Shown here: piece after piece, positions 1-9,213 of the stretch
How positions within the stretch are numbered: position 1 is the stretch's first letter
Layout of the letters: the number at the start of each line of letters is the position of its first letter
Assembly: GCA_009782505.1 (NCBI GenBank)
Contig: WRIW01000001.1
Location: forward strand, 59,773 to 123,772
Source: Clostridiales bacterium
GTDB lineage: Bacteria; Bacillota; Peptococcia; DRI-13; UBA5745
Reading direction: 5' to 3'
Length of the DNA: 64,000 nt
Program-made: the position numbers and the translations under genes
The notes under the pieces: generated by a model
Databases searched by the model: none
What the model saw: only the letters and a program-made list of their open reading frames with translations
What the model was told of the DNA's origin: nothing

Positions 1-345
1 GAGAGTCACGGTACAGCCATTGATCCGGCATGTGTTTTTGCCGCCTTCGTTCAGCTCGCGGCTGAGGGTGAAAGAATCCTCCTCCCCCTCCCAGCCCCCA
101 TCCCGCAGGGCCGGGTACACCGGATGGCCGGCGCGTAAGCTGAACACCCCCTCGATATAGGCTTTGCCGGCGCCATGGCGTATCATTTCCCCGGAAGCGC
201 GCCCCCCAAGGAGTACGGATACGGCGTCGATGAGGATGGATTTCCCCGCCCCCGTCTCGCCGCTCATCACGGTAAAGGGGGTTCGGAAGTCGATTTCCAG
301 ATAATCGATGATCGCGAATTGTTTGATCAGCAAACGCTCAAACAT
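1..345 (-). CDS. recN: DNA repair protein RecN, N-terminal part (cut by window edge)
   Basis: RecN is an SMC-like ATPase that acts early in double-strand break repair. Only the first 115 codons are inside the window. The protein begins MFERLLIKQFAIIDYLEIDF, typical of RecN, and carries the Walker A motif GETGAGKS at about residues 29-36. The ATG at 345 is preceded by a purine-rich GGCGGGG stretch. The start lies 15 bases after the argR stop, so the two are probably cotranscribed; argR-recN adjacency is common in Bacillota. The remaining coiled coil and C-terminal ATPase half lie to the left of position 1. Confidence 0.93.
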   Translation of the reverse strand, partial: MFERLLIKQFAIIDYLEIDFRTPFTVMSGETGAGKSILIDAVSVLLGGRASGEMIRHGAGKAYIEGVFSLRAGHPVYPALRDGGWEGEEDSFTLSRELNEGGKNTCRINGCTVTL

Positions 346-360
346 CTGTCCATCCCCGCC

Positions 361-813
361 TTACTGCTCAATCATCTCCCGGAGCCTGTCCATCATGACC
401 GCCACATGGTCTTTCGATTTCGCCACGACCAGGATCGTATCGTCGCCGGCCACCGCCCCCAGATACTCTTCCCACTCCGCCCCGTCTAAAAGGGAACAGA
501 CGCTATTTGCGTTGCCGGGTAAAGTGTGGATCACGATGATGTTTTCGCTTTCGGCGATACGCAATACCGCGTCGCGGAGTATCCTCCTCAGCCGCGTATT
601 ATCCTGTATGGACGGCTGCCCGCTGGGCAGGCCGTAGGCGTATCCGTCGCCCCTGGCCACCTTTACCAGGCGTAGCTCCTTTATGTCCCGGGAGACCGTA
701 GCCTGGGTAACGCTGATGCCCTCGTTCAAGAGATGCTGCGCCAGCTCCTCCTGGGTCCCGATAGGCTCCTGATTGATGATTTCCATGATTCTCTTCTGGC
801 GTTTGCTTTTCAT
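361..813 (-). CDS. argR: Arginine repressor ArgR
   Basis: ArgR is a hexameric, arginine-sensing regulator of arginine biosynthesis and catabolism. At 150 residues it has the family length. The N-terminal winged helix contains the signature TVSRDIKELRLVK, and the C-terminal arginine-binding/oligomerisation domain contains LGAVAGDDTILVV. A TTG at 819 is in frame, but the GGAGGGG Shine-Dalgarno sits 8 bases before the ATG at 813, so I chose 813. It lies between nadK and recN, the usual clostridial order. Confidence 0.95.
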   Translation of the reverse strand: MKSKRQKRIMEIINQEPIGTQEELAQHLLNEGISVTQATVSRDIKELRLVKVARGDGYAYGLPSGQPSIQDNTRLRRILRDAVLRIAESENIIVIHTLPGNANSVCSLLDGAEWEEYLGAVAGDDTILVVAKSKDHVAVMMDRLREMIEQ

Positions 814-831
814 CGTCAACCCCTCCCCGTA

Positions 832-1698
832 TCATTCATAACGCACTGCGGTATCGCTGCCAAATTTCGTCTTGAGCAAGGAGAAAAACTTCAATGGCGC
901 CAACCGGATAAATATCGCCTTATAAGGAGCTTTCTTAATGAGTATCCGGTCTTTTTCCTGTAGAGGTTGGCTTGCTTGCCCGTCCACGGTGAGCAGCACC
1001 TCGCTGGATACGTCCTCCAGCTCGATGGTGCAATGCTTATCCGGGGGGATGACTGTGGGCCGGGCGGTGATGGTATGCGGGCAGATCCACGTCTGTATCA
1101 TCACTTCAAGGGAAGGGTGGACCACAGGCCCTCCCGCGGAGAGCGAGTAAGCCGTGGAACCCGTCGGCGACGCGATGATGATGCCGTCCCCCTTGCAGCT
1201 TCCGGCAAAATCGTTCTCCACCCAGAAATTGATCTCCAAAAGCCGCGATAATGCGCCTTTGTGTATCACCACGTCGTTTAACCCGCACATCTCCCGTATG
1301 GTTTTCCCGTTTCTGCGAACCTCCACCTGGAGCATCATACGGTGGTCTTCCGTATACTCCCCTCTGAACACCTGTTCGAGCCCGCGATATAGATTTTCCG
1401 CCTCGACCTCCGTCAGAAAGCCCAGGTTCCCCATATTCACGCCCAGTATTGGTATGCTGTGAGGCGCGGTTATCCTCGCCGCGCTAAGCAGCGTCCCGTC
1501 GCCGCCCATGGCGACCACCATATCGGTATCCTCCATCAGGGGCTCCTCGCTGGGCGCCGCCAGATCCGGCGGCGCGTCTTCCTGCCTTGCCAGGGCATAG
1601 GACTGATATCCATGGCTTGCGAGCCATCCGGCGAGCCGCGCGGCGAACTCCTGGGCTTTTTCCTGCCGCACATTCGTAATGAGGCCGATTTTCTGCAT
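832..1698 (-). CDS. nadK: NAD kinase
   Basis: Phosphorylates NAD to NADP using ATP in the cytoplasm. The protein (288 residues) has the family's catalytic GGDGT motif in VVAMGGDGTLLSAAR, followed by NMGNLGFLTE and the second conserved block SPTGSTAYSLSAGGP. The open frame extends upstream to 1752, but the extra residues are basic and unlike NAD kinase. An AAGGAAAGGA site just before the ATG at 1698 supports starting at MQKIGLI. It lies 28 bases after tlyA in the same operon. Confidence 0.95.
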   Translation of the reverse strand: MQKIGLITNVRQEKAQEFAARLAGWLASHGYQSYALARQEDAPPDLAAPSEEPLMEDTDMVVAMGGDGTLLSAARITAPHSIPILGVNMGNLGFLTEVEAENLYRGLEQVFRGEYTEDHRMMLQVEVRRNGKTIREMCGLNDVVIHKGALSRLLEINFWVENDFAGSCKGDGIIIASPTGSTAYSLSAGGPVVHPSLEVMIQTWICPHTITARPTVIPPDKHCTIELEDVSSEVLLTVDGQASQPLQEKDRILIKKAPYKAIFIRLAPLKFFSLLKTKFGSDTAVRYE

Positions 1699-1726
1699 AC
1701 ATATCCTTTCCTTAGACGAGCTGCGC

Positions 1727-2623
1727 CTACATCTTAAGCGGCGTGTAAACACCGCTTTTCGGGCGCTTCAGCGCCGCGAAGGCTTCTTCGATGATTTCGC
1801 CGCATAAGCGGGGATCGATCCCCCCGCCGCCGCTTTTGCCATCCGGGCCGGCTGCCTTCCCGAACCACAGCAGATACTCGATATTGCCTTGCGGGCCCGT
1901 GACCGGCGACCACGTGGCGCCGTATGCTTCCAGCCCTACCCCGGGCAATACGGCAAGGACTTTTTGGAACACTTCCCGATGAGCCGAAGGATCCTTGACT
2001 ACGCCTTTTTTGCCTACCTGCCCCCGTCCGGCCTCAAACTGCGGTTTGATCAACGCCACCCCGGAGCCTTGCGCGCCCAGGAGCGCGGGGACGGGAGGCA
2101 AGACTTTGTCCAGGGAGATGAAGGAAACGTCTATGGTGACGAAATCCACATCTTCCCCGATGGCGTCCGGGGTCAGGTAGCGCGCGTTCGTCTTCTCCAG
2201 GACGACGACCCTGGGATCCTGCCTAAGCTTCCAATCCAGCTGCCCGTAACCCACGTCCACCGCGAAGACCTTAGCCGCGCCGTTCTGCAAGGCGCAGTCG
2301 GTGAATCCACCGGTAGAAGCGCCGATATCCAGGACCACCAGGCCCGACAAGTCGATGGGGAAAACCTCCAAAGCCTTCGCCAGCTTGAGGCCGCCTCTGC
2401 TCGCGTAAGGCGTCTGCCGCCCTTTGACCCGCAGCTCCTTGAGGACGCTTATCATCTCTCCGGCTTTGTCGATGCGGTTCGCGCCCTCGTACACCTGGCC
2501 GGCCATGATTTGGGCTTTGGCCTTCTCTCTGCTGGGCGCCAGGCCCTGGCGGACAAGCAAGATATCAGCCCGCTCTTTGTCTTTGGCTTTCTCCGGCCCC
2601 TTGCCCTCGCCGCTCACCGGCAC
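1727..2623 (-). CDS. tlyA: TlyA family rRNA (cytidine-2'-O)-methyltransferase
   Basis: A 298-residue protein with an N-terminal S4 RNA-binding domain (roughly residues 19-80, ADILLVRQGLAPSREKAKAQ) followed by an FtsJ-like Rossmann methyltransferase domain. The SAM-binding motif VLDIGASTGGFTDCAL is clear. TlyA proteins 2'-O-methylate 16S and 23S rRNA; some homologues have been called haemolysins. The gene overlaps the end of dxs by 10 bases, suggesting translational coupling. The dxs-tlyA-nadK-argR-recN order is conserved across Clostridia. Confidence 0.92.
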   Translation of the reverse strand: MPVSGEGKGPEKAKDKERADILLVRQGLAPSREKAKAQIMAGQVYEGANRIDKAGEMISVLKELRVKGRQTPYASRGGLKLAKALEVFPIDLSGLVVLDIGASTGGFTDCALQNGAAKVFAVDVGYGQLDWKLRQDPRVVVLEKTNARYLTPDAIGEDVDFVTIDVSFISLDKVLPPVPALLGAQGSGVALIKPQFEAGRGQVGKKGVVKDPSAHREVFQKVLAVLPGVGLEAYGATWSPVTGPQGNIEYLLWFGKAAGPDGKSGGGGIDPRLCGEIIEEAFAALKRPKSGVYTPLKM

Positions 2624-4509
2624 ATATCCCGTATGGCGCCCATCATACCTTCCGCGTCCAGCCCCAGCCGCTTCCTGAGCTCCTTCTGGCTGCCGTGGGG
2701 TATAAACTCATCCGGCAGGTGGAGGTTGCGTATCTTTCCATGGTAGCCGGATTCAGTGAGAAGTTGCGTCACCGCCATGCCCAGGCCTCCCGTGCCCGCG
2801 TTCTCCTCCGCGGTAAGGGTCATGTTGCACCATCTGGCGGCTTCCCATATGCCGTCGCGATCCAGGGGCTTTAGGAAGCAGGGGTCATACACCGCCACTT
2901 CAAGCCCTTCCTCTTCCAGCGTCTGCGCCGCGACCAGCGCGTCGTAGACCAGGGGGCCCGCCGCTATGATCATTACCTGGCTGCCCGTGCGAAGCATCTG
3001 CCCCTTGCCCCAGGAAGGCGCCCCGCCCAGTCTCGGCAGCAGCATCTCGATGGCGTCGGCGCCCAGGCCTCTGCCCTTCGGATACCGCAGCGCCACGGGC
3101 CCGCCTTCGTGGCCGCAGGCAAGGCGGAGCATGTGGGACAGCATGTATTCGTCCCTGGGCAGCAGGACGGCCATGTCCGGGATATGATTCAGGTAAGAGA
3201 GGTCGAAGGCGCCGTGATGGGTAGGCCCGTCCTCCCCTACCAGCCCGCTCCGGTCTAAGGCGAATACCACTGGGGCGGATTGCAGGGCGGCGTCCTGGAT
3301 CAATTGGTCGTAAGCGCGCTGCAGAAAGCTCGAGTATACCGCTACTACCGGCTTGTACCCGTCCAGGGCCAAGGCGGCGGCGAAGCTCACCGCCGTCTGC
3401 TCCGCGATGCCTACGTCGAAGAATCGCGAGGGGTACCGCCTTCGGAACTCCTCCAGCCCGGTACCGTCCGCCATAGCGGCGGTGACGGCCACGATCCGCG
3501 GCTCCTCCGCCGCCAGCCCGGTCAGGGCTTGGGAAAAAGCTTCCGTATACGTCGGCGCCTGGGCGGCGCTGTCTGTACTGACCTTCCCGGTCTCCAAGTC
3601 GAAAGGGGGCGTGCTGTGGAAAGCCGTGGCGTCTTCCGCCGCCGGTGGGTAGCCCCTCCCCTTCTCCGTCACTACATGAAGCAGCACCGGCCCCTTGAGT
3701 TCCTTCACCTGCTCCAGCATAGCGATGACTTCCTTCAGATCATGCCCGTCTACCGGGCCGTAGTATTGGAAGCCCAGCTCGCTGAAAACCACACCGTTTA
3801 CCATGATATACCGTAAGCTGTCCTTCATGGTCTCGATCAAGCGGATGAGGCCGGCGCCCACCAGGGGGACCTTCGATAAAAATGACCTCACCGCCTGCTT
3901 GCTCCCCGTATACGCCGGGGACGACCGCAGCTTACTCAGATACCGGGATAGGCCCCCTACATTACGCGCGATGGACATGGAGTTGTCGTTCAGGATGACA
4001 AGGACGTCCGTATCCAGCTCCCCCGCAAGGTTAAGCGATTCGAAAGCCTGCCCGCCGGTCATGGAGCCGTCCCCGATGACTGCGACGACCTTGTGGGTCT
4101 CGCCCCTGAGGTCCCGCGCCTTGGCGAAACCCAAAGCCGCCGCGATAGAAGTGCTGCTATGCCCCGTATCGTATGGGTCGCTGATACTTTCCGCCCGCTT
4201 GGGGAAACCCGACAAGCCTTCCCTTTGCCTCAGTGTCCGGAAAGCCTCCCTGCGCCCGGTCAGTATCTTGTGGGTGTAGGATTGATGCCCCACGTCCCAG
4301 ATCAGCCGGTCTGTCTCCGTGTCAAACACGTACTCCAACGCCACCGATAGCTCTACGACGCCAAGGTTCGACGAAAGATGCCCTCCGTTTTGGCTAACGA
4401 CGGACAGGATATACTCCCTGAGCTCACCGCAGAGCGCCGTCAACTGGGCGGCGTCAAGTTTTTTTACATCCCCCGCGCCGTTGATTTCCCCAAGGCTGCT
4501 ACCCTTCAT
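2614..4509 (-). CDS. dxs: 1-deoxy-D-xylulose-5-phosphate synthase
   Basis: Thiamine-diphosphate enzyme that condenses pyruvate with glyceraldehyde 3-phosphate, the first step of the MEP isoprenoid pathway. At 631 residues it is full length. It shows GGHLSSNLG (about 42-50), the ThDP/Mg motif GDGSMTGG with downstream NDNSMS (about 146-178), and the transketolase pyrimidine-domain glutamate in VGIAEQTAVSFA. Its start overlaps the xseB stop by 11 bases, so it is read in the same operon. Confidence 0.96.
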   Translation of the reverse strand: MKGSSLGEINGAGDVKKLDAAQLTALCGELREYILSVVSQNGGHLSSNLGVVELSVALEYVFDTETDRLIWDVGHQSYTHKILTGRREAFRTLRQREGLSGFPKRAESISDPYDTGHSSTSIAAALGFAKARDLRGETHKVVAVIGDGSMTGGQAFESLNLAGELDTDVLVILNDNSMSIARNVGGLSRYLSKLRSSPAYTGSKQAVRSFLSKVPLVGAGLIRLIETMKDSLRYIMVNGVVFSELGFQYYGPVDGHDLKEVIAMLEQVKELKGPVLLHVVTEKGRGYPPAAEDATAFHSTPPFDLETGKVSTDSAAQAPTYTEAFSQALTGLAAEEPRIVAVTAAMADGTGLEEFRRRYPSRFFDVGIAEQTAVSFAAALALDGYKPVVAVYSSFLQRAYDQLIQDAALQSAPVVFALDRSGLVGEDGPTHHGAFDLSYLNHIPDMAVLLPRDEYMLSHMLRLACGHEGGPVALRYPKGRGLGADAIEMLLPRLGGAPSWGKGQMLRTGSQVMIIAAGPLVYDALVAAQTLEEEGLEVAVYDPCFLKPLDRDGIWEAARWCNMTLTAEENAGTGGLGMAVTQLLTESGYHGKIRNLHLPDEFIPHGSQKELRKRLGLDAEGMMGAIRDMCR

Positions 4510-4723
4510 TTCGCTTCAGGCTTTCCGTCAGTATCTCTACCTCGCCGGCTGTGCGTTCGAGGCTTTGCCGGCAATACCCGATGAGGGCCACCCCTTCCTG
4601 ATAGCAGGCAAGGGCGTCTTCCAAGCTAAGCTCGCCCCGCTCCAGCTGGCGTACAAGGGTCTCAAGCCTGGTCATATTCTCCTCAAAGGTTTTGCCGTTT
4701 CCGGTACTATTGTCCGCGTCCAT
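4499..4723 (-). CDS. xseB: Exodeoxyribonuclease VII small subunit
   Basis: A 74-residue helical protein that assembles in several copies on XseA to form exonuclease VII, a single-strand-specific DNA nuclease. It shows the family pattern FEENMTRLETLVRQLERGEL followed by SLEDALACYQEG. It sits directly after xseA (3-base gap) and overlaps dxs, the standard arrangement. Confidence 0.94.
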   Translation of the reverse strand: MDADNSTGNGKTFEENMTRLETLVRQLERGELSLEDALACYQEGVALIGYCRQSLERTAGEVEILTESLKRNEG

Positions 4724-4726
4724 TCC

Positions 4727-6061
4727 TTATCCTCCCGGCTTATCGTATCGCGTAGGCAGGCCCGGTGGTTTATGGCCCTCTTGTATCCCGTGCAGGCCTA
4801 TGTCTTCCACCCTGCAAATCATGCCGCCCTTGGATAGATACACGGCGACCTCCTGGCCCGTCTCCACCTGTGCCGAATCATAGATCACATGCCCCTCCTT
4901 GTCCCGGCATATGGCGTAACCCCTGGCAAGGGTCGCCAGGGGCGACAATGCCTCAAGGCGGGCAACCTCCTGCCCGAACCGGTTCTTCCTGTCTGAGAGC
5001 ATGAAGCCGATGCGCTCCGTCATCTTCTCCTGGTACCGGGACAGGCGATCCCGCTGGGGGTCTAAAAGCCGCTGGGGCTGGAGAAATACATAGCTGTCTT
5101 TCAACTGGGACAAGCGCTCGCGGCGGGATTGGAAAAACTGTTTCGGCTCGGTGAAGACAAAGCTGTTGCTCAACCGTGCAAGGCGGTCGCGCCGCCTCTG
5201 CAGATCCCTGGACAAGCCTGCGTCGAGGCGCTCCTTTTGCAACGCGGCGAGGGCCAGCAGCTCCGCTTTGACGGGCACAGCCATCTCCGCCGCCATGGAG
5301 GGCGTCGCCACGCGGAGATCCGCGGCCAGATCGGCCAGGGTGACGTCGGTCTCGTGGCCGATAGCGGAAATCACCGGCTTTGCGCAGCTGTGGATAGCTT
5401 CTACGACTTCCTCCCGGTTAAAGGCGGACAAATCTTCCGTGCTGCCGCCTCCCCTTGCCAGGATCACGACGCTTACCTCCGCGCCCTCCATGGCGGCGAA
5501 GCCCCGTACGATAGACTCTACCGCTTCCCTCCCCTGCACGGCGGAAGGGTACAGGAGTATAGGCATACCCGGATAGCGGCGCCACAGCACCTTTTGGATG
5601 TCCTGTATCACAGCTCCCGTAGGGGAGGATATGACGCCCACCGCGGTCGGCAGCAGGGGCATGGCCTTTTTCGCGGATTGGTCGAAATAGCCCTTTGCCG
5701 CGAGCTTTTTCTTCAATTCCTCCAAAGCGAGGGCCTCCGAGCCAAGGCCCGCCTCTTCGATTTCTTCCACATAGAACTGGAGCTGGGTCTCCCGGTTGTA
5801 CAGGGCCACATAACCGCGGAAAAAGCAGTCCTTGCCGTCTCCGGGGCGAAACTTCAGCTTCTCCGCGTGACCGCGGAACATCACCGCCCGGATCACCGTA
5901 TCCTTGTCCTTCAGGGAAAAATACAGGTGACCCGAGCTGTGCCGCTTGAAGTTGGTGATCTCCCCGCGCACCCAAAGGCTTTTTAGCAAAGGCTCAAGGC
6001 TAAGGGTGTTCTGAATCAGCGCGGAGAGCTGGGTGACCGTAAGCGCCTTGTCCTTGATCAT
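4727..6061 (-). CDS. xseA: Exodeoxyribonuclease VII large subunit
   Basis: Catalytic subunit of exonuclease VII, 444 residues. The N-terminal OB-fold (about residues 1-105) contains WVRGEITNFKRHSSGHLYF. The core carries the conserved block ARGGGSTEDLSAFN and AIGHETDVTLADLAADLRV, and a long helical segment with repeats of the LS.L..SYVF type follows. The ATG at 6061 overlaps the stop of the upstream gene nfnB (ATGA), so translation may be coupled to a redox gene. Confidence 0.95.
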   Translation of the reverse strand: MIKDKALTVTQLSALIQNTLSLEPLLKSLWVRGEITNFKRHSSGHLYFSLKDKDTVIRAVMFRGHAEKLKFRPGDGKDCFFRGYVALYNRETQLQFYVEEIEEAGLGSEALALEELKKKLAAKGYFDQSAKKAMPLLPTAVGVISSPTGAVIQDIQKVLWRRYPGMPILLYPSAVQGREAVESIVRGFAAMEGAEVSVVILARGGGSTEDLSAFNREEVVEAIHSCAKPVISAIGHETDVTLADLAADLRVATPSMAAEMAVPVKAELLALAALQKERLDAGLSRDLQRRRDRLARLSNSFVFTEPKQFFQSRRERLSQLKDSYVFLQPQRLLDPQRDRLSRYQEKMTERIGFMLSDRKNRFGQEVARLEALSPLATLARGYAICRDKEGHVIYDSAQVETGQEVAVYLSKGGMICRVEDIGLHGIQEGHKPPGLPTRYDKPGG

Positions 6062-7446
6062 TTGGATAGGAATTCATCGATGGCCCGGGCAGCCAGCTTC
6101 CCTGCGCCCATGGCTAATATGACCGTCGCCGCGCCGGTGACGATGTCCCCCCCGGCGAAAACCCCTTCCCTGGACGTCTGCCCTGTGGCCTCATCGGCTA
6201 CGATGTTGCCGTATTTCGTGATATCCAGCCCAGGCGTAGTGCCGGTGATCAATGCGTTTGCCCCCTGCCCGATGGCGATGACCACCGTGTCGATGGGTAT
6301 CTCCTCGATAGCGCCTTCGATGGGCACCGGCCTGCGGCGGCCCGAGTCGTCCGGCTCCCCAAGCTCGTACTTCTGGCAGCGCATGGAGGTCAGCACCATG
6401 TCTTCGTTGCCCAGGAACTCCACGGGGCTGGTGAGCATCTTGAACCCGACGCCTTCCTCTTCCGCGTGCTCCACTTCCTCGGCCCGGGCGGGCATCTCCG
6501 CCGCCGTGCGGCGATAGATGATCCAGCTTTCTTCCGCGCCCAGGCGCAGAGCGGTACGGGCGGCGTCCATGGCGACATTGCCCCCGCCGATGACGGCGAC
6601 CTTCTTTCCCATTTTAATCGGCGTCAGGGAATCAGGGAAGTTGTACGCTTTCATCAGATTGCTGCGGGTGAGGAACTCGTTGGCGGAGTATACCCCCGTC
6701 AGGTTCTCCCCGGGGTTATTCATGAAGTAGGGCAAACCGGCGCCCGTACCGATAAATACCGCCTGGTACCCCATTTCAAAAAGATCGTCCACCAGCAGGG
6801 TCTTCCCGCCGATCACGTTGCACTCCACATCCACGCCCAGGGCTTTGATATAGTCGATTTCCTTCTGGACGATGGCTTTCGGCAAACGAAACTCCGGGAT
6901 GCCGTACATCAGCACGCCGCCGGGCACGTGCAGGCTCTCGAATATCTTGACTTCATAACCCGCTTTCGCCAAGTCGCCGGCTGCCGTGAGCCCGGCGGGG
7001 CCGGCGCCAAGCACCGCCACTTTCTTCCCCTTGGATTCGGGCTTCGGCGGCATTTCCACGCCCCTGGCCATCTCCCAGTCCGCGATGAACCTTTCCAGCC
7101 TGCCTACGGCTATCGGTTCCTTTTTCGCCTTGAGCAATATACACTGGGCTTCGCACTGGCTCTCCTGGGGGCAGACCCTGCCGCAGATGGCGGGAAGGCT
7201 ATTTTTGCTCTTTAAGTTTTTTGCCGCCCCGTCGAAGTCGCGCTCCTTGATCTTCCCGATGAAACCCGGTATATCTACTTCTACCGGACAGCCAAGCACG
7301 CACTGGGGCTTACGGCAGTTCAAGCAGCGCCCCGCTTCCTCCAGGGCCATTTCCTCTGTATAACCCAGCGCCACTTCGCTGAAATTGCCTCTCCGCACCT
7401 TCGGGTTCTGGGCAGGCATGGCTACCCTTGCTACTTCGTTTGACAT
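6058..7446 (-). CDS. nfnB: NfnB / GltA-type NADPH-dependent flavoprotein, bifurcating transhydrogenase large subunit
   Basis: A 462-residue flavoprotein with two N-terminal cysteine clusters for [4Fe-4S] centres (Cys 41, 44, 49, 53 and Cys 88, 92, 98, 102). An FAD-binding motif VAVLGAGPAGLTAAG follows at about 143 and an NADPH motif VAVIGGGNVAMDAA further on. The family covers the glutamate synthase small subunit, SudA and NfnB. The immediately following FAD/[2Fe-2S] partner (7431-8285) and the absence of a GOGAT large subunit favour NfnAB, which couples NADH and reduced ferredoxin to NADP reduction. It overlaps its partner by 16 bases. Confidence 0.9.
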   Translation of the reverse strand: MSNEVARVAMPAQNPKVRRGNFSEVALGYTEEMALEEAGRCLNCRKPQCVLGCPVEVDIPGFIGKIKERDFDGAAKNLKSKNSLPAICGRVCPQESQCEAQCILLKAKKEPIAVGRLERFIADWEMARGVEMPPKPESKGKKVAVLGAGPAGLTAAGDLAKAGYEVKIFESLHVPGGVLMYGIPEFRLPKAIVQKEIDYIKALGVDVECNVIGGKTLLVDDLFEMGYQAVFIGTGAGLPYFMNNPGENLTGVYSANEFLTRSNLMKAYNFPDSLTPIKMGKKVAVIGGGNVAMDAARTALRLGAEESWIIYRRTAAEMPARAEEVEHAEEEGVGFKMLTSPVEFLGNEDMVLTSMRCQKYELGEPDDSGRRRPVPIEGAIEEIPIDTVVIAIGQGANALITGTTPGLDITKYGNIVADEATGQTSREGVFAGGDIVTGAATVILAMGAGKLAARAIDEFLSK

Positions 7447-8285
7447 TGGCAGTCGCCCCCTTCATGCCTTGCTGTATACGCCTCCATGGCTTCTTTCTCC
7501 ATATCCTTGAACATCGCCGCCCTCTTCATGGCTAGGTCGAAGTCCACCTCATGGCCGTCAAACTCCGGGCCGTCTACGCAAGCGAACTTCGTCACGCCGC
7601 CTACCGATACGCGGCAAGCCCCGCACATGCCCGTCCCGTCTACCATGACCGGATTCATGCTGACGATGGTTTTCGTACCGTATGGTTTCGTCATGTTGAC
7701 CACAGCCCGCATCATCACCATAGGCCCGATAGCCCATACCCTGGCGATATCCTCCGTCTTGATCAGCTCTTCCAGGAGCGTGGTGACGAAGCCTTTATGC
7801 CCGTACGAGCCGTCGTCGGTGGCCACCAGCAGCCGGCTGCTGGCTTCCCGCATCTTGTCTTCCCAGAAAAGCAGGTTCTTGCTCCTGGCGCCGATGATGG
7901 AGATCACTTCGTTGCCCGCTTCCTTCAATGCCTTGGCGATGGGGTAGATCGGCGCGATGCCGACGCCTCCGCCCACCATGACGACCTTGCCAAGGTTCTC
8001 TACCTCGGAGGGCAGGCCCAGCGGCCCCGCCATATCGGTGACTTCGTCCCCGGCTTCCAGCAGGGATAACGCGGCGGTAGAAGCGCCCACCACCTGAAAT
8101 ACCATCGTGATCGTTTCCTTCTTCCGGTCGAAGTCCGCTATGGTCAAGGGTATACGTTCGAGCCCCTCCCCCTGCCGGACGATGAAGAACTGTCCGGGCT
8201 GCGCTTTCGCCGCGATCCTCGGGGCTTCCACGACAAAGCCGTAGACTTTGTTCCCCAGGTCTTCCTTTTCAATGATCCTAAACAA
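7431..8285 (-). CDS. nfnA: NfnA, FAD/[2Fe-2S] subunit of NADH-dependent ferredoxin:NADP oxidoreductase
   Basis: A 284-residue ferredoxin-reductase-like protein. It has an FAD-binding barrel (residues 1-95, with RIPLTIADFD), an NAD-binding domain starting VVMVGGGVGIAPIYPIAK, and a C-terminal [2Fe-2S] loop DGTGMCGACRVSVGG with Cys 221, 224 and 236. The start codon is TTG at 8285, 10 bases after AAAGGAGG. With nfnB it would form the electron-bifurcating transhydrogenase that balances NADH, NADPH and ferredoxin in fermenting anaerobes. PyrK and SudB are related alternatives, less likely from context. Confidence 0.88.
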   Translation of the reverse strand: MFRIIEKEDLGNKVYGFVVEAPRIAAKAQPGQFFIVRQGEGLERIPLTIADFDRKKETITMVFQVVGASTAALSLLEAGDEVTDMAGPLGLPSEVENLGKVVMVGGGVGIAPIYPIAKALKEAGNEVISIIGARSKNLLFWEDKMREASSRLLVATDDGSYGHKGFVTTLLEELIKTEDIARVWAIGPMVMMRAVVNMTKPYGTKTIVSMNPVMVDGTGMCGACRVSVGGVTKFACVDGPEFDGHEVDFDLAMKRAAMFKDMEKEAMEAYTARHEGGDCQCQTK

Positions 8286-8333
8286 ACCTTGTTTACCTCC
8301 TTTTTCTTTGCCTATTAACTAAGATGAGCTTTC

Positions 8334-8777
8334 TTATTCCTTTAGCATTTCGGCGGCTTTTTTCCCCAGTATACCGTTGACAAAGCCGGCCGCCTCCGGG
8401 CTGCAGTACTTCTTGACCAAGTCCACGGCTTCGTTGATGGCGATGGCCGGATGGAGCTTTTCATCATATAACATCTCATACAAGCTCATCCTGAGTATGT
8501 TGCGCTCGGCGCCGCCCAAGCGGTCCGGTTCCCAGTCCACGGCATACGTCCGGATAAGCCCGTCCAGCTCTTCCCGGCGGCTCAGTATCCCTGAAGTAAG
8601 CCGCCGCACATATTCGTCGTCCGCAGCCGACAGCGACGGCGCCGAAGCCCCGCCGCCGAAGCCGGACATCTCCTCGTCGCCGGCTATATACGCAAGCTGG
8701 CGGAAAGGATCGCTCTTTTCTATTTCAAAAGCAAACAAGGCCTTAATGACCAATTCCCTGGCTTCTCGCCGTTTCAC
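8334..8777 (-). CDS. nusB: Transcription antitermination factor NusB
   Basis: All-helical RNA-binding protein of the NusB family, about 147 residues, acting in rRNA antitermination with NusA, NusE and NusG. It begins KRREARELVIKALFAFEI and ends with the family block HPAIAINEAVDLVKKYCSPEAA then FVNGILGK. The frame is open to a TTG at 8810 with no ribosome-binding site; the GTG at 8777 follows an AGGGGGA site and reduces the overlap with the upstream Asp23 gene to 35 bases, so I prefer it. An internal acidic/serine insertion near residues 38-52 is unusual. Confidence 0.9.
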   Translation of the reverse strand: MKRREARELVIKALFAFEIEKSDPFRQLAYIAGDEEMSGFGGGASAPSLSAADDEYVRRLTSGILSRREELDGLIRTYAVDWEPDRLGGAERNILRMSLYEMLYDEKLHPAIAINEAVDLVKKYCSPEAAGFVNGILGKKAAEMLKE

Positions 8778-9213
8778 GCGGGATATGTCCCCCTTCGGAT
8801 CCCTGATCAAATTCCACGCCGTCTACCCTGACATTGACCGCCACCAACTGGTAATCCCTGTACTCGCTGCTGATGAAGTCCCTGGTCTTGTTCTGGATGC
8901 GGCGGGCGATATCCGGTATAGGCCGGCCGAAGCGCACGATGATTTGGATGTTGATGAGTATGGTATTCTCCTTCACCGCCACCCTTACGCCCTTTCGCGG
9001 CCGCCTCTCCTTCTGCTTCTTGCTTAAGCCCGGCGGCGCCTTCCCTGAGAGCCTGTATACCCCGTCTACATCCAGAACCAGGCGGCTGACCTTCTCTGCG
9101 ACGCCATCGGCCAGGGCCCTCTGCTGCTCGTCCCTCTCCCGGGCGCCGGCTTCTGCCGCGTACCCTCCCGGCTCAGGCTCCGGCTGCATCCCCCAGCCTT
9201 CAGGCATCTTCAT
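8743..9213 (-). CDS. Asp23/Gls24 family envelope stress protein
   Basis: The body matches the Asp23 (DUF322) family: VAEKVSRLVLDVDGVYRLSG, then VRVAVKENTILINIQIIVRFG and IARRIQNKTRDFI. Family members are cytoplasmic, often membrane-associated proteins linked to cell-envelope stress; their biochemical role is not settled. The start is uncertain: ATGs at 9213 and 9207 overlap the end of the upstream gene, and none has a good ribosome-binding site, so translational coupling is likely. The N-terminal 30 residues are low complexity. It lies directly upstream of nusB, as in many Clostridia. Confidence 0.82.
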   Translation of the reverse strand: MKMPEGWGMQPEPEPGGYAAEAGARERDEQQRALADGVAEKVSRLVLDVDGVYRLSGKAPPGLSKKQKERRPRKGVRVAVKENTILINIQIIVRFGRPIPDIARRIQNKTRDFISSEYRDYQLVAVNVRVDGVEFDQGSEGGHIPRETARSQGIGH

